Shown in pieces: positions 16,455 through 26,562 of a DNA stretch of 48,524 bases; position 1 is the stretch's first letter; every line of letters begins with the position of its first letter. This stretch comes from Prevotella sp. (lineage in GTDB: Bacteria; Bacteroidota; Bacteroidia; Bacteroidales; Bacteroidaceae), in NCBI GenBank assembly GCA_024697645.1, contig JAILFH010000027.1:1-48524 (forward strand). Direction: 5' to 3'. Position numbers and translations under genes: made by a program. The notes below the pieces were generated by a model that saw nothing but the letters and a program-made list of their open reading frames with translations, searched no databases and had not been told where the DNA came from.

Positions 16455-17846
16455 ATGGAAACAATGAAACAGAAAACCCTGAAAAGCAGTTTTTCGCTTT
16501 CTGGTAAAGGACTCCACACGGGTCTGAACCTGACCGTGACTTTCAATCCTGCCCCCGAGAACACGGGTTATCGCATTCAGCGAGTCGACCTCGAGGGTCA
16601 GCCTATTATTGAAGCCGTGGCCGACAAGGTCGTCGACACCCAGCGCGGTACTGTGCTGCAGCAGGGTGACGTACGCGTATCGACCGTAGAGCATGGTCTC
16701 GCTGCCATCTACGCACTCGGTATCGACAACTGCCTGATTCAGGTTGACGGTCCTGAATTCCCCATCCTCGACGGTTCTTCTATCATGTATGTGGAGAAGA
16801 TTCAGGAAGTGGGCATTGAGGAACAGACCGCCACGAAGGAATGGTTCATCATTCGCAAGAAGATTGAGATTCGCGACGACCAGAGTGGTTCGTGCATCAC
16901 GATTCTGCCCGATGAACAGTTCTCAATCACGGCCATGTGCTCGTTTGAGTCGAAATTCATCAATAGCCAGTTTGCAACCATCGATAAGGTGGAGGATTTC
17001 CCAACGGAGATTGCTCCTGCCCGCACTTTCGTATTCGTTCGCGACATCATGCCGCTGCTCGACGCCAACCTCATCAAGGGCGGTGACCTCGAGAATGCCA
17101 TCGTCATCTACGAGCGTCAGGTAAGCCAGCAGCAACTCGACAATCTTGCCGACCTGCTGAAGGTTCCCCACATGGACGCTACGAAGATTGGCTATATCCA
17201 GCCGAAGCCGCTGCAGTGGGAGAACGAGTGCACTCGTCACAAGTTGCTCGACATCATCGGCGATATGGCACTGATTGGTCGTCCCATCAAGGGCCGTATC
17301 GTTGCCACTCGCCCCGGTCATACTATCAACAATAAGTTTGCCCGCCTGATGCGCAAGGAAATCAAGAAGCATGAGGTGCAGGCTCCCGTCTATGATCCGA
17401 ACGAAACACCCATCATGGACAACATTCGCATTCGCCAGTTGCTGCCGCATCGCTATCCTATGCAACTCGTCGACAAGGTGATTGCAATGGGTCCCGCAAG
17501 CATCGTGGGTGTGAAGAACATCACTGCCAACGAGCCATTCTTCACAGGCCACTTCCCCGAGGAGCCCGTGATGCCCGGCGTACTGCAGATTGAGGCTATG
17601 GCCCAGTGTGGCGGTCTGCTCGTACTGAGTCAGGTGGAAGAACCCGAACGCTGGTCGACCTACTTCATGCGCATCGATGAAGTGAAATTCCGCCAGAAGG
17701 TTGTTCCTGGCGACACGCTCCTGTTTAAGGTTGAACTGCTGCATCCTGTTCGTCATGGTGTGAGCACGATGAAGGGTTATGCATTCGTTGGCGACCATGT
17801 GGTTTCCGAATGTCAGTTCACCGCTCAGATTGTGAAGAATAAGTAA
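16455..17846 (+). CDS. lpxC/fabZ: Bifunctional LpxC deacetylase / FabZ 3-hydroxyacyl-ACP dehydratase
   Basis: Natural fusion typical of Bacteroidetes. The N-terminal part (about 1-305) is LpxC, the zinc deacetylase that commits UDP-3-O-acyl-GlcNAc to lipid A. It has GKGLHTG, STVEHGLAA with zinc ligand His80, and HKLLDIIGDMALIG with His262 and Asp266. The C-terminal part (about 320-463) is FabZ, the hot-dog-fold dehydratase of fatty acid synthesis. It has LLPHRYPMQLVDK, GHFPEEPVMPGV with His366, and QIEAMAQCGG with Glu380. The 463-residue length fits the fusion. Having both enzymes in one chain may balance phospholipid and lipid A synthesis; that is inference. A start 9 bp later (MKQKTLK) is equally possible. 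Confidence 0.96.
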   Translation: METMKQKTLKSSFSLSGKGLHTGLNLTVTFNPAPENTGYRIQRVDLEGQPIIEAVADKVVDTQRGTVLQQGDVRVSTVEHGLAAIYALGIDNCLIQVDGPEFPILDGSSIMYVEKIQEVGIEEQTATKEWFIIRKKIEIRDDQSGSCITILPDEQFSITAMCSFESKFINSQFATIDKVEDFPTEIAPARTFVFVRDIMPLLDANLIKGGDLENAIVIYERQVSQQQLDNLADLLKVPHMDATKIGYIQPKPLQWENECTRHKLLDIIGDMALIGRPIKGRIVATRPGHTINNKFARLMRKEIKKHEVQAPVYDPNETPIMDNIRIRQLLPHRYPMQLVDKVIAMGPASIVGVKNITANEPFFTGHFPEEPVMPGVLQIEAMAQCGGLLVLSQVEEPERWSTYFMRIDEVKFRQKVVPGDTLLFKVELLHPVRHGVSTMKGYAFVGDHVVSECQFTAQIVKNK

Positions 17847-17904
17847 AAAATCATCGAGACAAGAGGCTTCTGCACAAGGATTTGATAGTTGATAGTTAAT
17901 AGTT

Positions 17905-18012
17905 GAAACTCGAAACTTGAAACTCGAAACTCGAATTTTCGTGCAAGCCGAACGCAAAGAGAACCAGATCTCGTTTGCTGAGGCGCAGCCGAAAATCACG
18001 ACAGAATGTCGT
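17905..18012. repeat. GAAACTC heptamer repeats and small hairpins between lpxC/fabZ and lpxA
   Basis: Four GAAACTC/GAAACTT heptamers run from 17905 to 17932. They are followed by a hairpin pairing GCAAAGAGA with TCTCGTTTGC and a small stem ACGACA/TGTCGT (17998-18012). The segment resembles dispersed intergenic repeats seen in Prevotella genomes. It separates two genes that are otherwise expected to be tightly coupled. Confidence 0.55.
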
Positions 18013-18079
18013 AAACTTGAAACCCATAGCAACGAAGCCCTCGAACCTCGAAAATTCATAACCGTAAAATAGAAACGTA

Positions 18080-18853
18080 GTGAATCAAATTAGTCCTTTA
18101 GCATTCGTTCATCCCGAAGCCCAACTGGGCGACGGTAACGTAATCGGGCCCTTCTGCTACATCGACCGCGATGTGGTGATTGGCGATAACAACGTGTTCC
18201 AGAACAGTGTGACCATCAATCAGGGTGCTCGCATTGGCAATGGCAACGAAATATTCCCCGGTGCAAGCATCTCGACCAAGCCTCAGGACCTGAAGTTCAA
18301 GGGTGAGATCACCACCTGTCAGGTTGGCGACAACAATTCTATTCGCGAGAACGTTACAATTTCACGTGGTACAGCCTCAAAGGGCACAACCATCGTGGGC
18401 TCCAACAACCTGCTGATGGAAAATATGCACATCGCTCACGACTGCGTAGTCGGCAACGGCTGCATCATCGGCAACTCAACAAAGTTTGCCGGCGAGGTTG
18501 TTGTTGACGACTTTGCCATCATTTCGGCTGTGGTACTTTGTCATCAGTTCTGCCACATCGGCTCCTACGTGATGATTCAGGGAGGCAGTCGCTTCTCACA
18601 GGACATTCCGCCCTACATCATTGCAGGCAAGGAACCCATTCGCTATGCTGGCATCAATCTCATCGGACTTCGCCGTCGTGGATTCTCGGCTGAAACCATT
18701 CAGAACATCCACGAGGCCTACCGAATCATCTATCAGGGTACAAACACACGTGCAGACGCCATCCGCGAAATCAAGGAGGTACTGCCGATGACGCCTGAGA
18801 TTCAGTACATCATCGATTTCGTTGAGAATTCGCAGCGAGGAATCATTAAATGA
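18080..18853 (+). CDS. lpxA: UDP-N-acetylglucosamine O-acyltransferase
   Basis: First step of lipid A synthesis: moves a 3-hydroxyacyl chain from ACP to the 3-OH of UDP-GlcNAc. The 257-residue left-handed beta helix shows hexapeptide repeats from the first residues ([19 protein letters not shown]). The catalytic His120 lies in [12 protein letters not shown], and the C-terminal helical domain is present ([20 protein letters not shown]). The start codon is GTG at 18080; no upstream ATG is in frame, and the protein begins at the family's usual position. Its stop codon overlaps the miaA start. Confidence 0.96.
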   Translation: MNQISPLAFVHPEAQLGDGNVIGPFCYIDRDVVIGDNNVFQNSVTINQGARIGNGNEIFPGASISTKPQDLKFKGEITTCQVGDNNSIRENVTISRGTASKGTTIVGSNNLLMENMHIAHDCVVGNGCIIGNSTKFAGEVVVDDFAIISAVVLCHQFCHIGSYVMIQGGSRFSQDIPPYIIAGKEPIRYAGINLIGLRRRGFSAETIQNIHEAYRIIYQGTNTRADAIREIKEVLPMTPEIQYIIDFVENSQRGIIK

Positions 18854-19758
18854 AGAAGAAGGACACGCTCGTTGTTCTACTCGGTCCTACGGGTGTCGGC
18901 AAGACGGAAATTAGCCTCCGGCTTGCCGAAACTTTTCATACACCTATCATCAATGCCGATTCGCGACAAATCTTCGCGGAGATACCCATTGGCACTGCGG
19001 CACCAACGAAGGAGCAACTCAGTCGTGTCCGTCACTACTTTGTAGGCACTCATCATTTGGAGGACTACTACAGCGCTGCTCAGTACGAAATGGACGCGCT
19101 GAACATCATTCAGCAGCAACTCAGCGAACAGGGAATTGCTCTCATGAGCGGCGGTTCGATGATGTATATCGACGCTGTATGCGATGGGATTGACGACATC
19201 CCGACTGTCGACGACAAGACTCGCGACTGGATGAAACAACGTCTGAAGGACGAAGGGCTGCCCGCTCTGGTTGAGGAACTAAAGACGCTCGATCCTGAAC
19301 ACTACGAAATCGTTGACCGACAGAATCCTCGTCGCGTGATTCATGCGCTCGAGATTTGCCACATGACGGGCAAAACTTATACTTCATTCCGAACCAACAG
19401 CAAGAAAGAGCGGCCGTTCGAGATTCTGAAAATCGGACTCAACCGCGAACGTGAGGAACTCTACGAACGAATCAATCTGCGTGTAGATGAGATGATGCGT
19501 GAGGGTATGCTCGAAGAAGCCCGACGCGTCTTTCCTCTGCACCATCTGAACGCTCTGAACACGGTGGGCTATAAGGAACTCTTCAACTACTTCGACGGAA
19601 CGTGGACGCTGGAAGAAGCCGTCGAGCGCATCAAGGGCAACACGCGCCGCTATATGCGAAAACAACTCACGTGGTTCAAGCGCGACGAAAGTATTCGCTG
19701 GTTCCATCCCGACCAACTCGACAAAATGGTTGAACTCATCAAAGCCTCTATCAATTAA
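18850..19758 (+). CDS. miaA: tRNA dimethylallyltransferase
   Basis: Adds a dimethylallyl group to N6 of A37 in tRNAs that read UNN codons. The P-loop GPTGVGKTE begins at residue 12, followed by the substrate segments [18 protein letters not shown] and [14 protein letters not shown]. The length, 302 residues, is normal. It overlaps lpxA by 4 bp (ATGA), indicating translational coupling, and the next gene begins 3 bp after its stop. Confidence 0.96.
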   Translation: MKKKDTLVVLLGPTGVGKTEISLRLAETFHTPIINADSRQIFAEIPIGTAAPTKEQLSRVRHYFVGTHHLEDYYSAAQYEMDALNIIQQQLSEQGIALMSGGSMMYIDAVCDGIDDIPTVDDKTRDWMKQRLKDEGLPALVEELKTLDPEHYEIVDRQNPRRVIHALEICHMTGKTYTSFRTNSKKERPFEILKIGLNREREELYERINLRVDEMMREGMLEEARRVFPLHHLNALNTVGYKELFNYFDGTWTLEEAVERIKGNTRRYMRKQLTWFKRDESIRWFHPDQLDKMVELIKASIN

Positions 19759-19761
19759 GCA

Positions 19762-21552
19762 ATGCAATATCAACGACCTTTATTCATACAAGGCCTCAAA
19801 ACCTTCGCTCTCCTACTGGCCACATTGTTTTTGGCTGCTGGCAACGCCAATGGTCAAACATTCAACAACGTGAGCGGTCAGGAGGCAAGCAATACAGACT
19901 GCTGGGCCGAGACGCCATTCACGCTTTCACCTAAATACGAGGTGAGAGCAGTTTGGCTGACGACCATCGGTGGGCTCGACTGGCCACATTCCTACGCCAA
20001 CGGTTCATACGCTTCAGTGGAAAAGCAGAAGAACGAACTCACGAGAATTCTCGACCAACTGAAGGCTGACGGCGTGAATGTAGTTCTGCTGCAGACTCGC
20101 GTGAGAGCAACGACGATCTACCCTTCTGCATTGGAACCTTGGGACGGCTGCCTAAGCGGCAAGCCTGGAGTAAGTCCAGGTTATGATGCACTGCAGTTTG
20201 CCATCGACGAATGCCACAAGCGGGGAATGCAACTGCACGCGTGGGTGGTGACGATTCCTATTGGTAAATGGAACTCAGCAGGATGTGTTCAACTGAGAAA
20301 GCGCTATCCGAAACTCGTCAAAAAGATTGGACAGGAAGGCTACATGAATCCCGAAATGTCGCAGACGGGCACCTATATTGCCGACATCTGTGAGGAAATT
20401 GTCAAGAACTACGACGTCGACGGAATCCACCTCGACTACATCCGCTACCCGGAGACTTGGAAGATTAGAGTGTCGCGCACTCAAGGCCGCCGCTATATCA
20501 CGAACATTGCCGAAACCATTAGCCAGCGGGTGAAGAACCTGAAGCCCTGGGTGATGATGAGTTGCTCGCCTATTGGTAAGGCTGACGACTTGCGACGCTA
20601 TTCGTCACGCGGTTGGAACGCTTATTCGGCCGTCTGTCAGGATGCTCAGGGTTGGTTGCGTACTGGCGTAATGGACGCGCTGTTCCCAATGATGTATTTC
20701 CGCGATAACCACTTCTATCCGTTTGCCATCGACTGGAAAGAACAGTCGCACGGGAAGATTGTGGCTCCAGGCGTTGCGACTTACATGCTTCATAGACATG
20801 AAGGCAACTGGCCACTCGTGACTATTACGCAGGAACTGAATGTGCTCCGGCAACTCGGATTGGGACAAACCCACTTCCGCAGTAAATTCCTGACCGACAA
20901 CACGAAGGGTATCGAAACTTTCTGGCGCCGATTCAACCAAACGCCTGCACTGATTCCACCAATGACTTGGAAGAAGAGTACGCCTCCTGTGGCTCCAACT
21001 GATTTCCAGATGAACGAAGAAACTGGAAAGAAGATGGTGCTTTCGTGGAGAAAAGGTGCAGACAACAACACAGAAGATAAGGCGGGAATGCTGTATAACA
21101 TCTACGTGAGCCGCACGTGGCCTGTAGACATCAAGGATGCGAAGAACTTGCTGAAGACTCGTCTGCAAACTAACAGCGTCAGCATCGATACCGACTTCCC
21201 GAAGGCAGAGAGGATGTACTATGCTGTGACTGCTGTCGACCGCTACGGCAACGAGAGTGAGCCGCTGCAGAGTTATCAGCCTCAAGAAGGAGGATTCAAT
21301 GTGAACGCCGTACTTAATCACCCAGGAATGCTGCGCTGCAATGGTACGAAACTTCAGTTGCCGACTAAGTCAGAGACGCTGGACGCTGATATGCTCACCA
21401 TCGAGACAATGCAAGGTCGTGTGGTCAAGACAATTCTCTATCGAGGAACAAGTGTCGACGTGAGCAAATTGCCTGAAGGCATGTATCAACTCCGTTCGCT
21501 GAACCGACGAGGCGTCACCCACCGACTGGGCTTCTTCGCTGTCAAGCATTAA
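19762..21552 (+). CDS. Secreted glycoside-hydrolase-like family 10 (GHL10) protein
   Basis: Signal peptide at residues 1-31 (ending NANGQ). The main domain (about 50-400) is the GHL10 TIM barrel: VRAVWLTTIGGLDWP, GVNVVLLQTRVRATTIYPS, HAWVVTIPIG and VDGIHLDYIRYP. The family includes enzymes acting on peptidoglycan-like or other glycans, such as bacterial DigH-type hydrolases. A fibronectin-like domain follows (about 410-505). The last 70 residues, ending VSKLPEGMYQLRSLNRRG and FFAVKH, resemble a type IX secretion C-terminal domain. It is coupled to miaA (3-bp gap), but its substrate is unknown. Confidence 0.85.
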   Translation: MQYQRPLFIQGLKTFALLLATLFLAAGNANGQTFNNVSGQEASNTDCWAETPFTLSPKYEVRAVWLTTIGGLDWPHSYANGSYASVEKQKNELTRILDQLKADGVNVVLLQTRVRATTIYPSALEPWDGCLSGKPGVSPGYDALQFAIDECHKRGMQLHAWVVTIPIGKWNSAGCVQLRKRYPKLVKKIGQEGYMNPEMSQTGTYIADICEEIVKNYDVDGIHLDYIRYPETWKIRVSRTQGRRYITNIAETISQRVKNLKPWVMMSCSPIGKADDLRRYSSRGWNAYSAVCQDAQGWLRTGVMDALFPMMYFRDNHFYPFAIDWKEQSHGKIVAPGVATYMLHRHEGNWPLVTITQELNVLRQLGLGQTHFRSKFLTDNTKGIETFWRRFNQTPALIPPMTWKKSTPPVAPTDFQMNEETGKKMVLSWRKGADNNTEDKAGMLYNIYVSRTWPVDIKDAKNLLKTRLQTNSVSIDTDFPKAERMYYAVTAVDRYGNESEPLQSYQPQEGGFNVNAVLNHPGMLRCNGTKLQLPTKSETLDADMLTIETMQGRVVKTILYRGTSVDVSKLPEGMYQLRSLNRRGVTHRLGFFAVKH

Positions 21553-21642
21553 GAGAAACAGAGATTACAACGCTATAATTAGAAAAGTCTGAATTTAAGA
21601 AACGCTTCCGTTAGGCAATCCTAAGTAGAAACTAAAATCGCA

Positions 21643-22440
21643 ATGCCCATCATTCACATCTCATCACTCAATCACCCTGGTGTTGAAGTCTTCAGTCAAC
21701 TCACTGAGGCTCAACTTCGAAACCGACTCGAACCAGACAAGGGAATCTTCATCGTGGAGAGTCCGAAGGTGATTCGTGTTGCCATCAGTGCGGGCTACGA
21801 GCCATTGGCGATGCTTTGCGAAGAGAAACACATCCAGGGCGATGCGGCAGATATTATCAGCCAACAGCCCGAGATGACAATCTATACTGGTTCACGCGAA
21901 TTACTCCAGCAACTCACGGGCTACACGCTCACTCGAGGCGTTCTCTGCGCTATGCGACGACCACAAGCCCGCAAGGTTGAGGAAGTTTGTCGCAAGGCGA
22001 AAAGAATCATCGTCATCGACGGAGTTGTCGATACAACGAACATCGGTGCTATCTTCCGCTCAGCAGCGGCTCTGGGAATGGACGGAATTGTGCTTAGCCG
22101 CAGTTCGTGCGACCCGCTGAATAGAAGGGCAGTGCGCGTTTCGATGGGTTCAGTTTTCCTTGTTCCCTGGACTTGGCTCGACGACTATCAGCAACTAAAG
22201 GACTTGGGCTTCAAGACTGCAGCAATGGCGCTCACCGACAACTCTATATCGCTTGACGACGAACGTCTGAAAACGGAACCCCGATTGGCTATCGTCATGG
22301 GAACAGAGGGCGATGGTCTCCCCAAGGAAACAATCGACAATGCTGACTACGTGGTGAAGATTCCGATGGCTTATGGAGTCGATTCGCTGAATGTGGCTGC
22401 AGCAACTGCGGTCGCTTGCTGGGAACTAAGAAAAAGATAA
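21643..22440 (+). CDS. TrmH/SpoU family 2'-O-ribose RNA methyltransferase
   Basis: SPOUT-class methyltransferase of 265 residues using S-adenosylmethionine. The N-terminal substrate-binding part (about 1-110) resembles ribosomal L30e-like domains. The catalytic part has motif 1 VVDTTNIGAIFRSAAALGMDG, motif 2 IVMGTEGDGLP and motif 3 IPMAYGVDSLNVAAATA. The target (rRNA or tRNA position) cannot be assigned. It lies 90 bp after the GHL10 gene with no clear promoter seen. Confidence 0.9.
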   Translation: MPIIHISSLNHPGVEVFSQLTEAQLRNRLEPDKGIFIVESPKVIRVAISAGYEPLAMLCEEKHIQGDAADIISQQPEMTIYTGSRELLQQLTGYTLTRGVLCAMRRPQARKVEEVCRKAKRIIVIDGVVDTTNIGAIFRSAAALGMDGIVLSRSSCDPLNRRAVRVSMGSVFLVPWTWLDDYQQLKDLGFKTAAMALTDNSISLDDERLKTEPRLAIVMGTEGDGLPKETIDNADYVVKIPMAYGVDSLNVAAATAVACWELRKR

Positions 22441-22510
22441 GGAGAGCATTTCTACTAATAAAACAGGTAGATATTTTCCATAATTATCAATAGGAGGATG
22501 TTTCTATAAT

Positions 22511-23680
22511 ATGTACGCAAGAAGATTCACGACTATAAACACAAGATTATTCCAATCCGCCAAACGACTGATTGCGGTTTTCATCATGTTGGTAGCGTTT
22601 CTGCCAACAGAGGCTCAATTGTTGCCTACTGATGGAGAACTCACATTGCGCCCCATGCTTCAGCAATTAGGTGAACGTCTGCTGAAAGGAAAGAAAGGTT
22701 GCATCGTTGCCATTCGACCTGAAACTGGCGAGATCATCTGTCTGGCAACCAATTCTGCAGAGGGTTTTAACACGCAGATGGCTATTGGAAAAGCCTATGC
22801 TCCTGGTTCTACTTTCAAGACTGCTCAGGCACTTGTGATGCTCACTGAAGGCGCCATCAGTCCAGAAACAAGCATCGCGTGTGTGAATGGTTTTACGGAT
22901 GGAAACATCCACGTGGGTTGCCACAGTCACGCCTCTCCCCTAACCCTCAGAAATGCTCTTGCCGTTTCTTGCAACACGTGGTTTCTGACAACATTCATGT
23001 CGATGATCAACGACCGATTCATGTACGAATCTCAGGACGAAGCCATCACTGTTTGGAACAGACATATGAGGAGTCTGGGACTCGGTGGTCCGCTCGGAAT
23101 TGATTTCGGAGATGAGAAAGGCGGACTGCTGGCTAATGTCAACTACCTAAGCCGACGCTACAAAGACGGTTGGGACGGAAAGACGATTCTCTGGGCAGGT
23201 ATGGGACAAGGTGACATCACCGTTACGCCGATTCAACTCGCCAATCTTGCAACAGTCATTGCCAATCGCGGCTATTTCTATACGCCTCACATCCATAAGG
23301 CAACTGAGGAACGACCAATACCTCAGCGCTATCTGACAAGACGCACATCAACTATCGACCCTGAAGCCTTCACACCTGTTATTGAAGGAATGCGTCGTGC
23401 TGTGGAACGCGGCACCTGCAAGAGCATCAATACCACCTACCCGATTTGTGGTAAGACGGGAACTGTGGAGAACGGCGGACGCGACCACTCGGCCTTCATC
23501 GGTTTTGCCCCAATGAACGACCCTAAGATTGCGATTGCTGTCTACATCGAACACGGTGGATTTGGTGCTGATATGGCTGCACCTATCGCTTCGCTCATCA
23601 TCGAAGACTATCTGAAAGGAACTTTGTCGGCGAACTCTGAATCTCTCGCCCGAAGACTCGAGCGCATGCACACTCCGTAG
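22511..23680 (+). CDS. Short penicillin-binding transpeptidase
   Basis: Serine D,D-transpeptidase domain of 389 residues. A single N-terminal hydrophobic segment (about 20-36) could be a signal peptide or anchor. The active-site motifs are complete: SxxK as Ser100-Thr-Phe-Lys103, SCN at 153-155, and KTGT at 315-318. Unlike PBP2 or FtsI it lacks the N-terminal pedestal/dimerisation domain and has no glycosyltransferase domain. It probably acts in the periplasm on peptidoglycan. No other cell-wall gene lies beside it. Confidence 0.85.
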   Translation: MYARRFTTINTRLFQSAKRLIAVFIMLVAFLPTEAQLLPTDGELTLRPMLQQLGERLLKGKKGCIVAIRPETGEIICLATNSAEGFNTQMAIGKAYAPGSTFKTAQALVMLTEGAISPETSIACVNGFTDGNIHVGCHSHASPLTLRNALAVSCNTWFLTTFMSMINDRFMYESQDEAITVWNRHMRSLGLGGPLGIDFGDEKGGLLANVNYLSRRYKDGWDGKTILWAGMGQGDITVTPIQLANLATVIANRGYFYTPHIHKATEERPIPQRYLTRRTSTIDPEAFTPVIEGMRRAVERGTCKSINTTYPICGKTGTVENGGRDHSAFIGFAPMNDPKIAIAVYIEHGGFGADMAAPIASLIIEDYLKGTLSANSESLARRLERMHTP

Positions 23681-23828
23681 AGGATAGTTGAGAGTTGATA
23701 ATTGATAGTTATGATTACCTTTCTGCCTTAGATGATGATGACATTTATCTTGAAAAGGCCATAAGCAAAACGTAATCTCAATAAGTTGCGTTTTTAATTT
23801 GCAAGCAGAAAAGCAATTCTCGTAAACC

Positions 23829-25874
23829 TTATTCTTTGCTCTTTTTCCCTTCTGAATCTTCTCCCCCATACCTCTTCATAAGGCTATAGGCATCATAGAG
23901 TCCGAGTTCACCAGCCTTACTCAAATCGCGCAATCCTTCAGTCCGATGACCCGCGAAGATGCGAGCAAGCCCCATATTGAACCACGCTTCCGCAAGATTA
24001 GGATTCAACTGCAACGCATGCTGGAAATGGTCAATGGCCTTGTTATAATCTTTCTGAAGCGCATAATGAGTGGCGAGATTATAACTCAGAAGTGCATTGT
24101 TACTCTGCAGTGGGTCAGTCGCACTATTTCCTTGCGCAAGCGCAATAGCACGCAGCAAATCGTCCTTCACCCGATGGGCATAAATCTGAACCTCAATTCC
24201 CTGAACAGAACCGAAATCAGCAAGCATGTGCTGACAATAGGCACGCTGCCAATAAGCGAGCATTGACGTTGAATCGATATTGATATAGTCGTTCAAATCG
24301 TTCACCGCATCAGAGAAATTATGTGTCGTAACATGAGCCACAGCACGTTGCAAGAGCAAGGCGAGCGCTGTAGAAACATTCTGCGAAGAACTAATCGCAC
24401 TCGACAGCGAGTCAATCGTTGCAAAGAACGAAGCACCTTCGGTTTCATCAGGAACGTCGGGACGACAAGTAATATAGATCTTCCGCTTCGGATGATGCTC
24501 CATCATGAAGCGCTCGAGTTGTTGCTCCACAAACTGATGAGTGGAAATGCCCCCACGATAAGGAATGAACGAAAGCGAGAACAGCGGCATAAACTCACTA
24601 CCCACCTCACGATTCTGAACACTACCGCGATATTCGTTCTTATACTGCGGAGTGACCACATCGTTATCAACGACAACCCATTGGTCGTATTTCTCCACAT
24701 CCACATCGCTCAGTTTGCGCATCTCACGCAGTTTGCTCTTGCTCCAGCGGTGCTGAATACCCAGATGCTTGTCGAGTTGGGCCTTCGTCACACGAAACTC
24801 ATCGAGTTCGGCCTTTGCCGTCATCCCCAAATGCCTGTAGCATTCCGCACGAGCCAACAATCCCGACCAGAAGTTCGGGAACGTATCGATAACGCGTGAA
24901 TAGTCTGCGATTGCGGCACGATAGTTTCCTGTGCGGTCGAGCAACAGCGCGCGGTTATAGAGTGCCTGCAGATTATTCGGCTCGTAGCGCAGCACAAAAT
25001 TGAAGTCCTCGATTGCTCGATTGTCATCACCCACCTGAATACGCAACAGACCTCGGTTGTAGTGCGAGAGGAAGTTATTCGGGTCCATATCAATCGCCTT
25101 ATCGTAGTCCTCCATCGCTTGGCGCAGACGATTCAGATTCACCCTCACCATAGCGCGATACATATAGTTGTTGACCACACGCGGTTGATAGTGAATCGCT
25201 TTCGTAAATGCCGAATCAGCCGTCGTCCAATTATGACGCTGCATATTCAGACGCGCGAGAATCGACCACGAGTTACCGTCATAGGGATTATGCTCCAGCG
25301 TTCGCTCCAGCCACTTCGAAGCAGTTGTCGTATCGTTCTCATTCAGATAGATTTCCGTCTGGAACGCATACGCCATATTCATATCGGGCCAGCGTTTCAC
25401 GATATATTCCAAATCCTCATGAGCCTTCTTGTAGTCCTTCAGGAAAAATCGACAGTAGGCGCGATTGAACCAGTAGCCATTATGGTCGGGAAGAAACGTG
25501 AGCGCCTTCTCGTAATCGTCGAGTGCCTCCTGATAGCGCCTCTGCCTAATCAGCGTCTCCGCACGAGCACTGAACAATTCGTGAACATAGGGATTGAGTT
25601 CTATCGCCTTGTTAAAGTCGCTCTCCGCACCCGTATAATCGTCGAGTTGAAGTTTGCACAAACCACGATAGAACCAAGCCTCATAGAGGTAAGGCTTACT
25701 GGAGATAACATGATTGAAATGCTGCATAGCAACAACATAGTCGTGGTTGCTATAGGCGATACGACCCGAAATGGTCAGTTGCTCAGTGTTGAACTGAGCG
25801 CGAGAAACAACAAACGGACAGGAGAGAGCAAACAACACCGCCAGCAGTCTCAAAAATGATACAGACTTACTCAT
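23829..25874 (-). CDS. Secreted tetratricopeptide-repeat protein
   Basis: A protein of about 681 residues with a signal peptide (ending VVSRAQ, cleaved near residue 27). It has a long N-terminal TPR block of about ten repeats, such as AWFYRGLCKLQLDDYTGAES, and a C-terminal pair including NKAIDHFQHALQLNPNLAEA. A middle segment (about 365-500) is not TPR. TPRs mediate protein-protein contacts, so this is probably a periplasmic scaffold. I chose ATG 25874 over an in-frame GTG at 25901 because it gives a clean signal peptide. It follows def by about 50 bp as the last gene of a minus-strand group. Confidence 0.85.
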   Translation of the reverse strand: MSKSVSFLRLLAVLFALSCPFVVSRAQFNTEQLTISGRIAYSNHDYVVAMQHFNHVISSKPYLYEAWFYRGLCKLQLDDYTGAESDFNKAIELNPYVHELFSARAETLIRQRRYQEALDDYEKALTFLPDHNGYWFNRAYCRFFLKDYKKAHEDLEYIVKRWPDMNMAYAFQTEIYLNENDTTTASKWLERTLEHNPYDGNSWSILARLNMQRHNWTTADSAFTKAIHYQPRVVNNYMYRAMVRVNLNRLRQAMEDYDKAIDMDPNNFLSHYNRGLLRIQVGDDNRAIEDFNFVLRYEPNNLQALYNRALLLDRTGNYRAAIADYSRVIDTFPNFWSGLLARAECYRHLGMTAKAELDEFRVTKAQLDKHLGIQHRWSKSKLREMRKLSDVDVEKYDQWVVVDNDVVTPQYKNEYRGSVQNREVGSEFMPLFSLSFIPYRGGISTHQFVEQQLERFMMEHHPKRKIYITCRPDVPDETEGASFFATIDSLSSAISSSQNVSTALALLLQRAVAHVTTHNFSDAVNDLNDYINIDSTSMLAYWQRAYCQHMLADFGSVQGIEVQIYAHRVKDDLLRAIALAQGNSATDPLQSNNALLSYNLATHYALQKDYNKAIDHFQHALQLNPNLAEAWFNMGLARIFAGHRTEGLRDLSKAGELGLYDAYSLMKRYGGEDSEGKKSKE

Positions 25875-25924
25875 GCGCTTATAAATTTTCTTGTTATCCA
25901 CTCTCCCACGTCCGCTTTACAGAA

Positions 25925-26488
25925 TCACTTTTTCGCCGGCTTCGTCCGATACGAACAGCGATAGCGACCCTGAAGGATTGACTTCAGTTTGCCCTTGATG
26001 AGTTGCTTGCGAAGCGGCGACAGATGATCAATGAACATCTTTCCATCGAGATGATCAAACTCGTGCTGCATCACACGAGCCAGGAAACCTTCAATCCACT
26101 CGTCGTGGTCCTCGAATTGATCGTCCTTCCACTGAACACGAATACGAGTGTGACGAGTCACATTCTCATGAATGCCCGGAAGCGACAGACAACCTTCCTC
26201 CATCGTCTCCGTCGGCGACTCCTCATCAATCTCCACAATGCGGGGATTGATAAACGCACGGCGGAAATCCTTATACTCGGGCAGGTCGTCACTGATCACA
26301 TCAAGATCAATCACAGCCAGTCGGATGTTTTTGCCAATTTGTGGAGCAGCCAGACCCACACCGTCTGAAGCCGTCAAGGTTTCAAACATGTTGGGAATCA
26401 ATTCTGCCAACCCAGGATAGTCGGGCGTAATGTCTTCCGACTCCTTGCGCAAAACGGGCTGTCCGTAAGTGTAGATGGGTAATATCAT
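25925..26488 (-). CDS. def: Peptide deformylase
   Basis: Removes the formyl group from the N-terminal methionine of new proteins. The three motifs are intact: GVGLAAPQ (43-50), EGCLSLP with metal ligand Cys100, and QHEFDHLDG with His142, Glu143 and His146. At 187 residues it has the normal length. It lies between ruvX and the TPR gene on the minus strand, a gene neighbourhood common in Bacteroidetes. Confidence 0.97.
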   Translation of the reverse strand: MILPIYTYGQPVLRKESEDITPDYPGLAELIPNMFETLTASDGVGLAAPQIGKNIRLAVIDLDVISDDLPEYKDFRRAFINPRIVEIDEESPTETMEEGCLSLPGIHENVTRHTRIRVQWKDDQFEDHDEWIEGFLARVMQHEFDHLDGKMFIDHLSPLRKQLIKGKLKSILQGRYRCSYRTKPAKK

Positions 26489-26518
26489 TTCAATATATAT
26501 TTCTTAGGTTTTCATCTT

Positions 26519-26554
26519 CTGGGCAACAGATTGCCTTGCCGCAATGATGCCCAG
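26519..26554. other. Hairpin in the ruvX-def gap
   Basis: CTGGGCA (26519-26525) pairs with TGCCCAG (26548-26554), with an inner ATTGCC/GCAAT-type stem. No T-run follows on the minus strand, so it would stay in the ruvX-def mRNA as a structured spacer. Confidence 0.4.
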
Positions 26555-26562
26555 TCTTTTCT

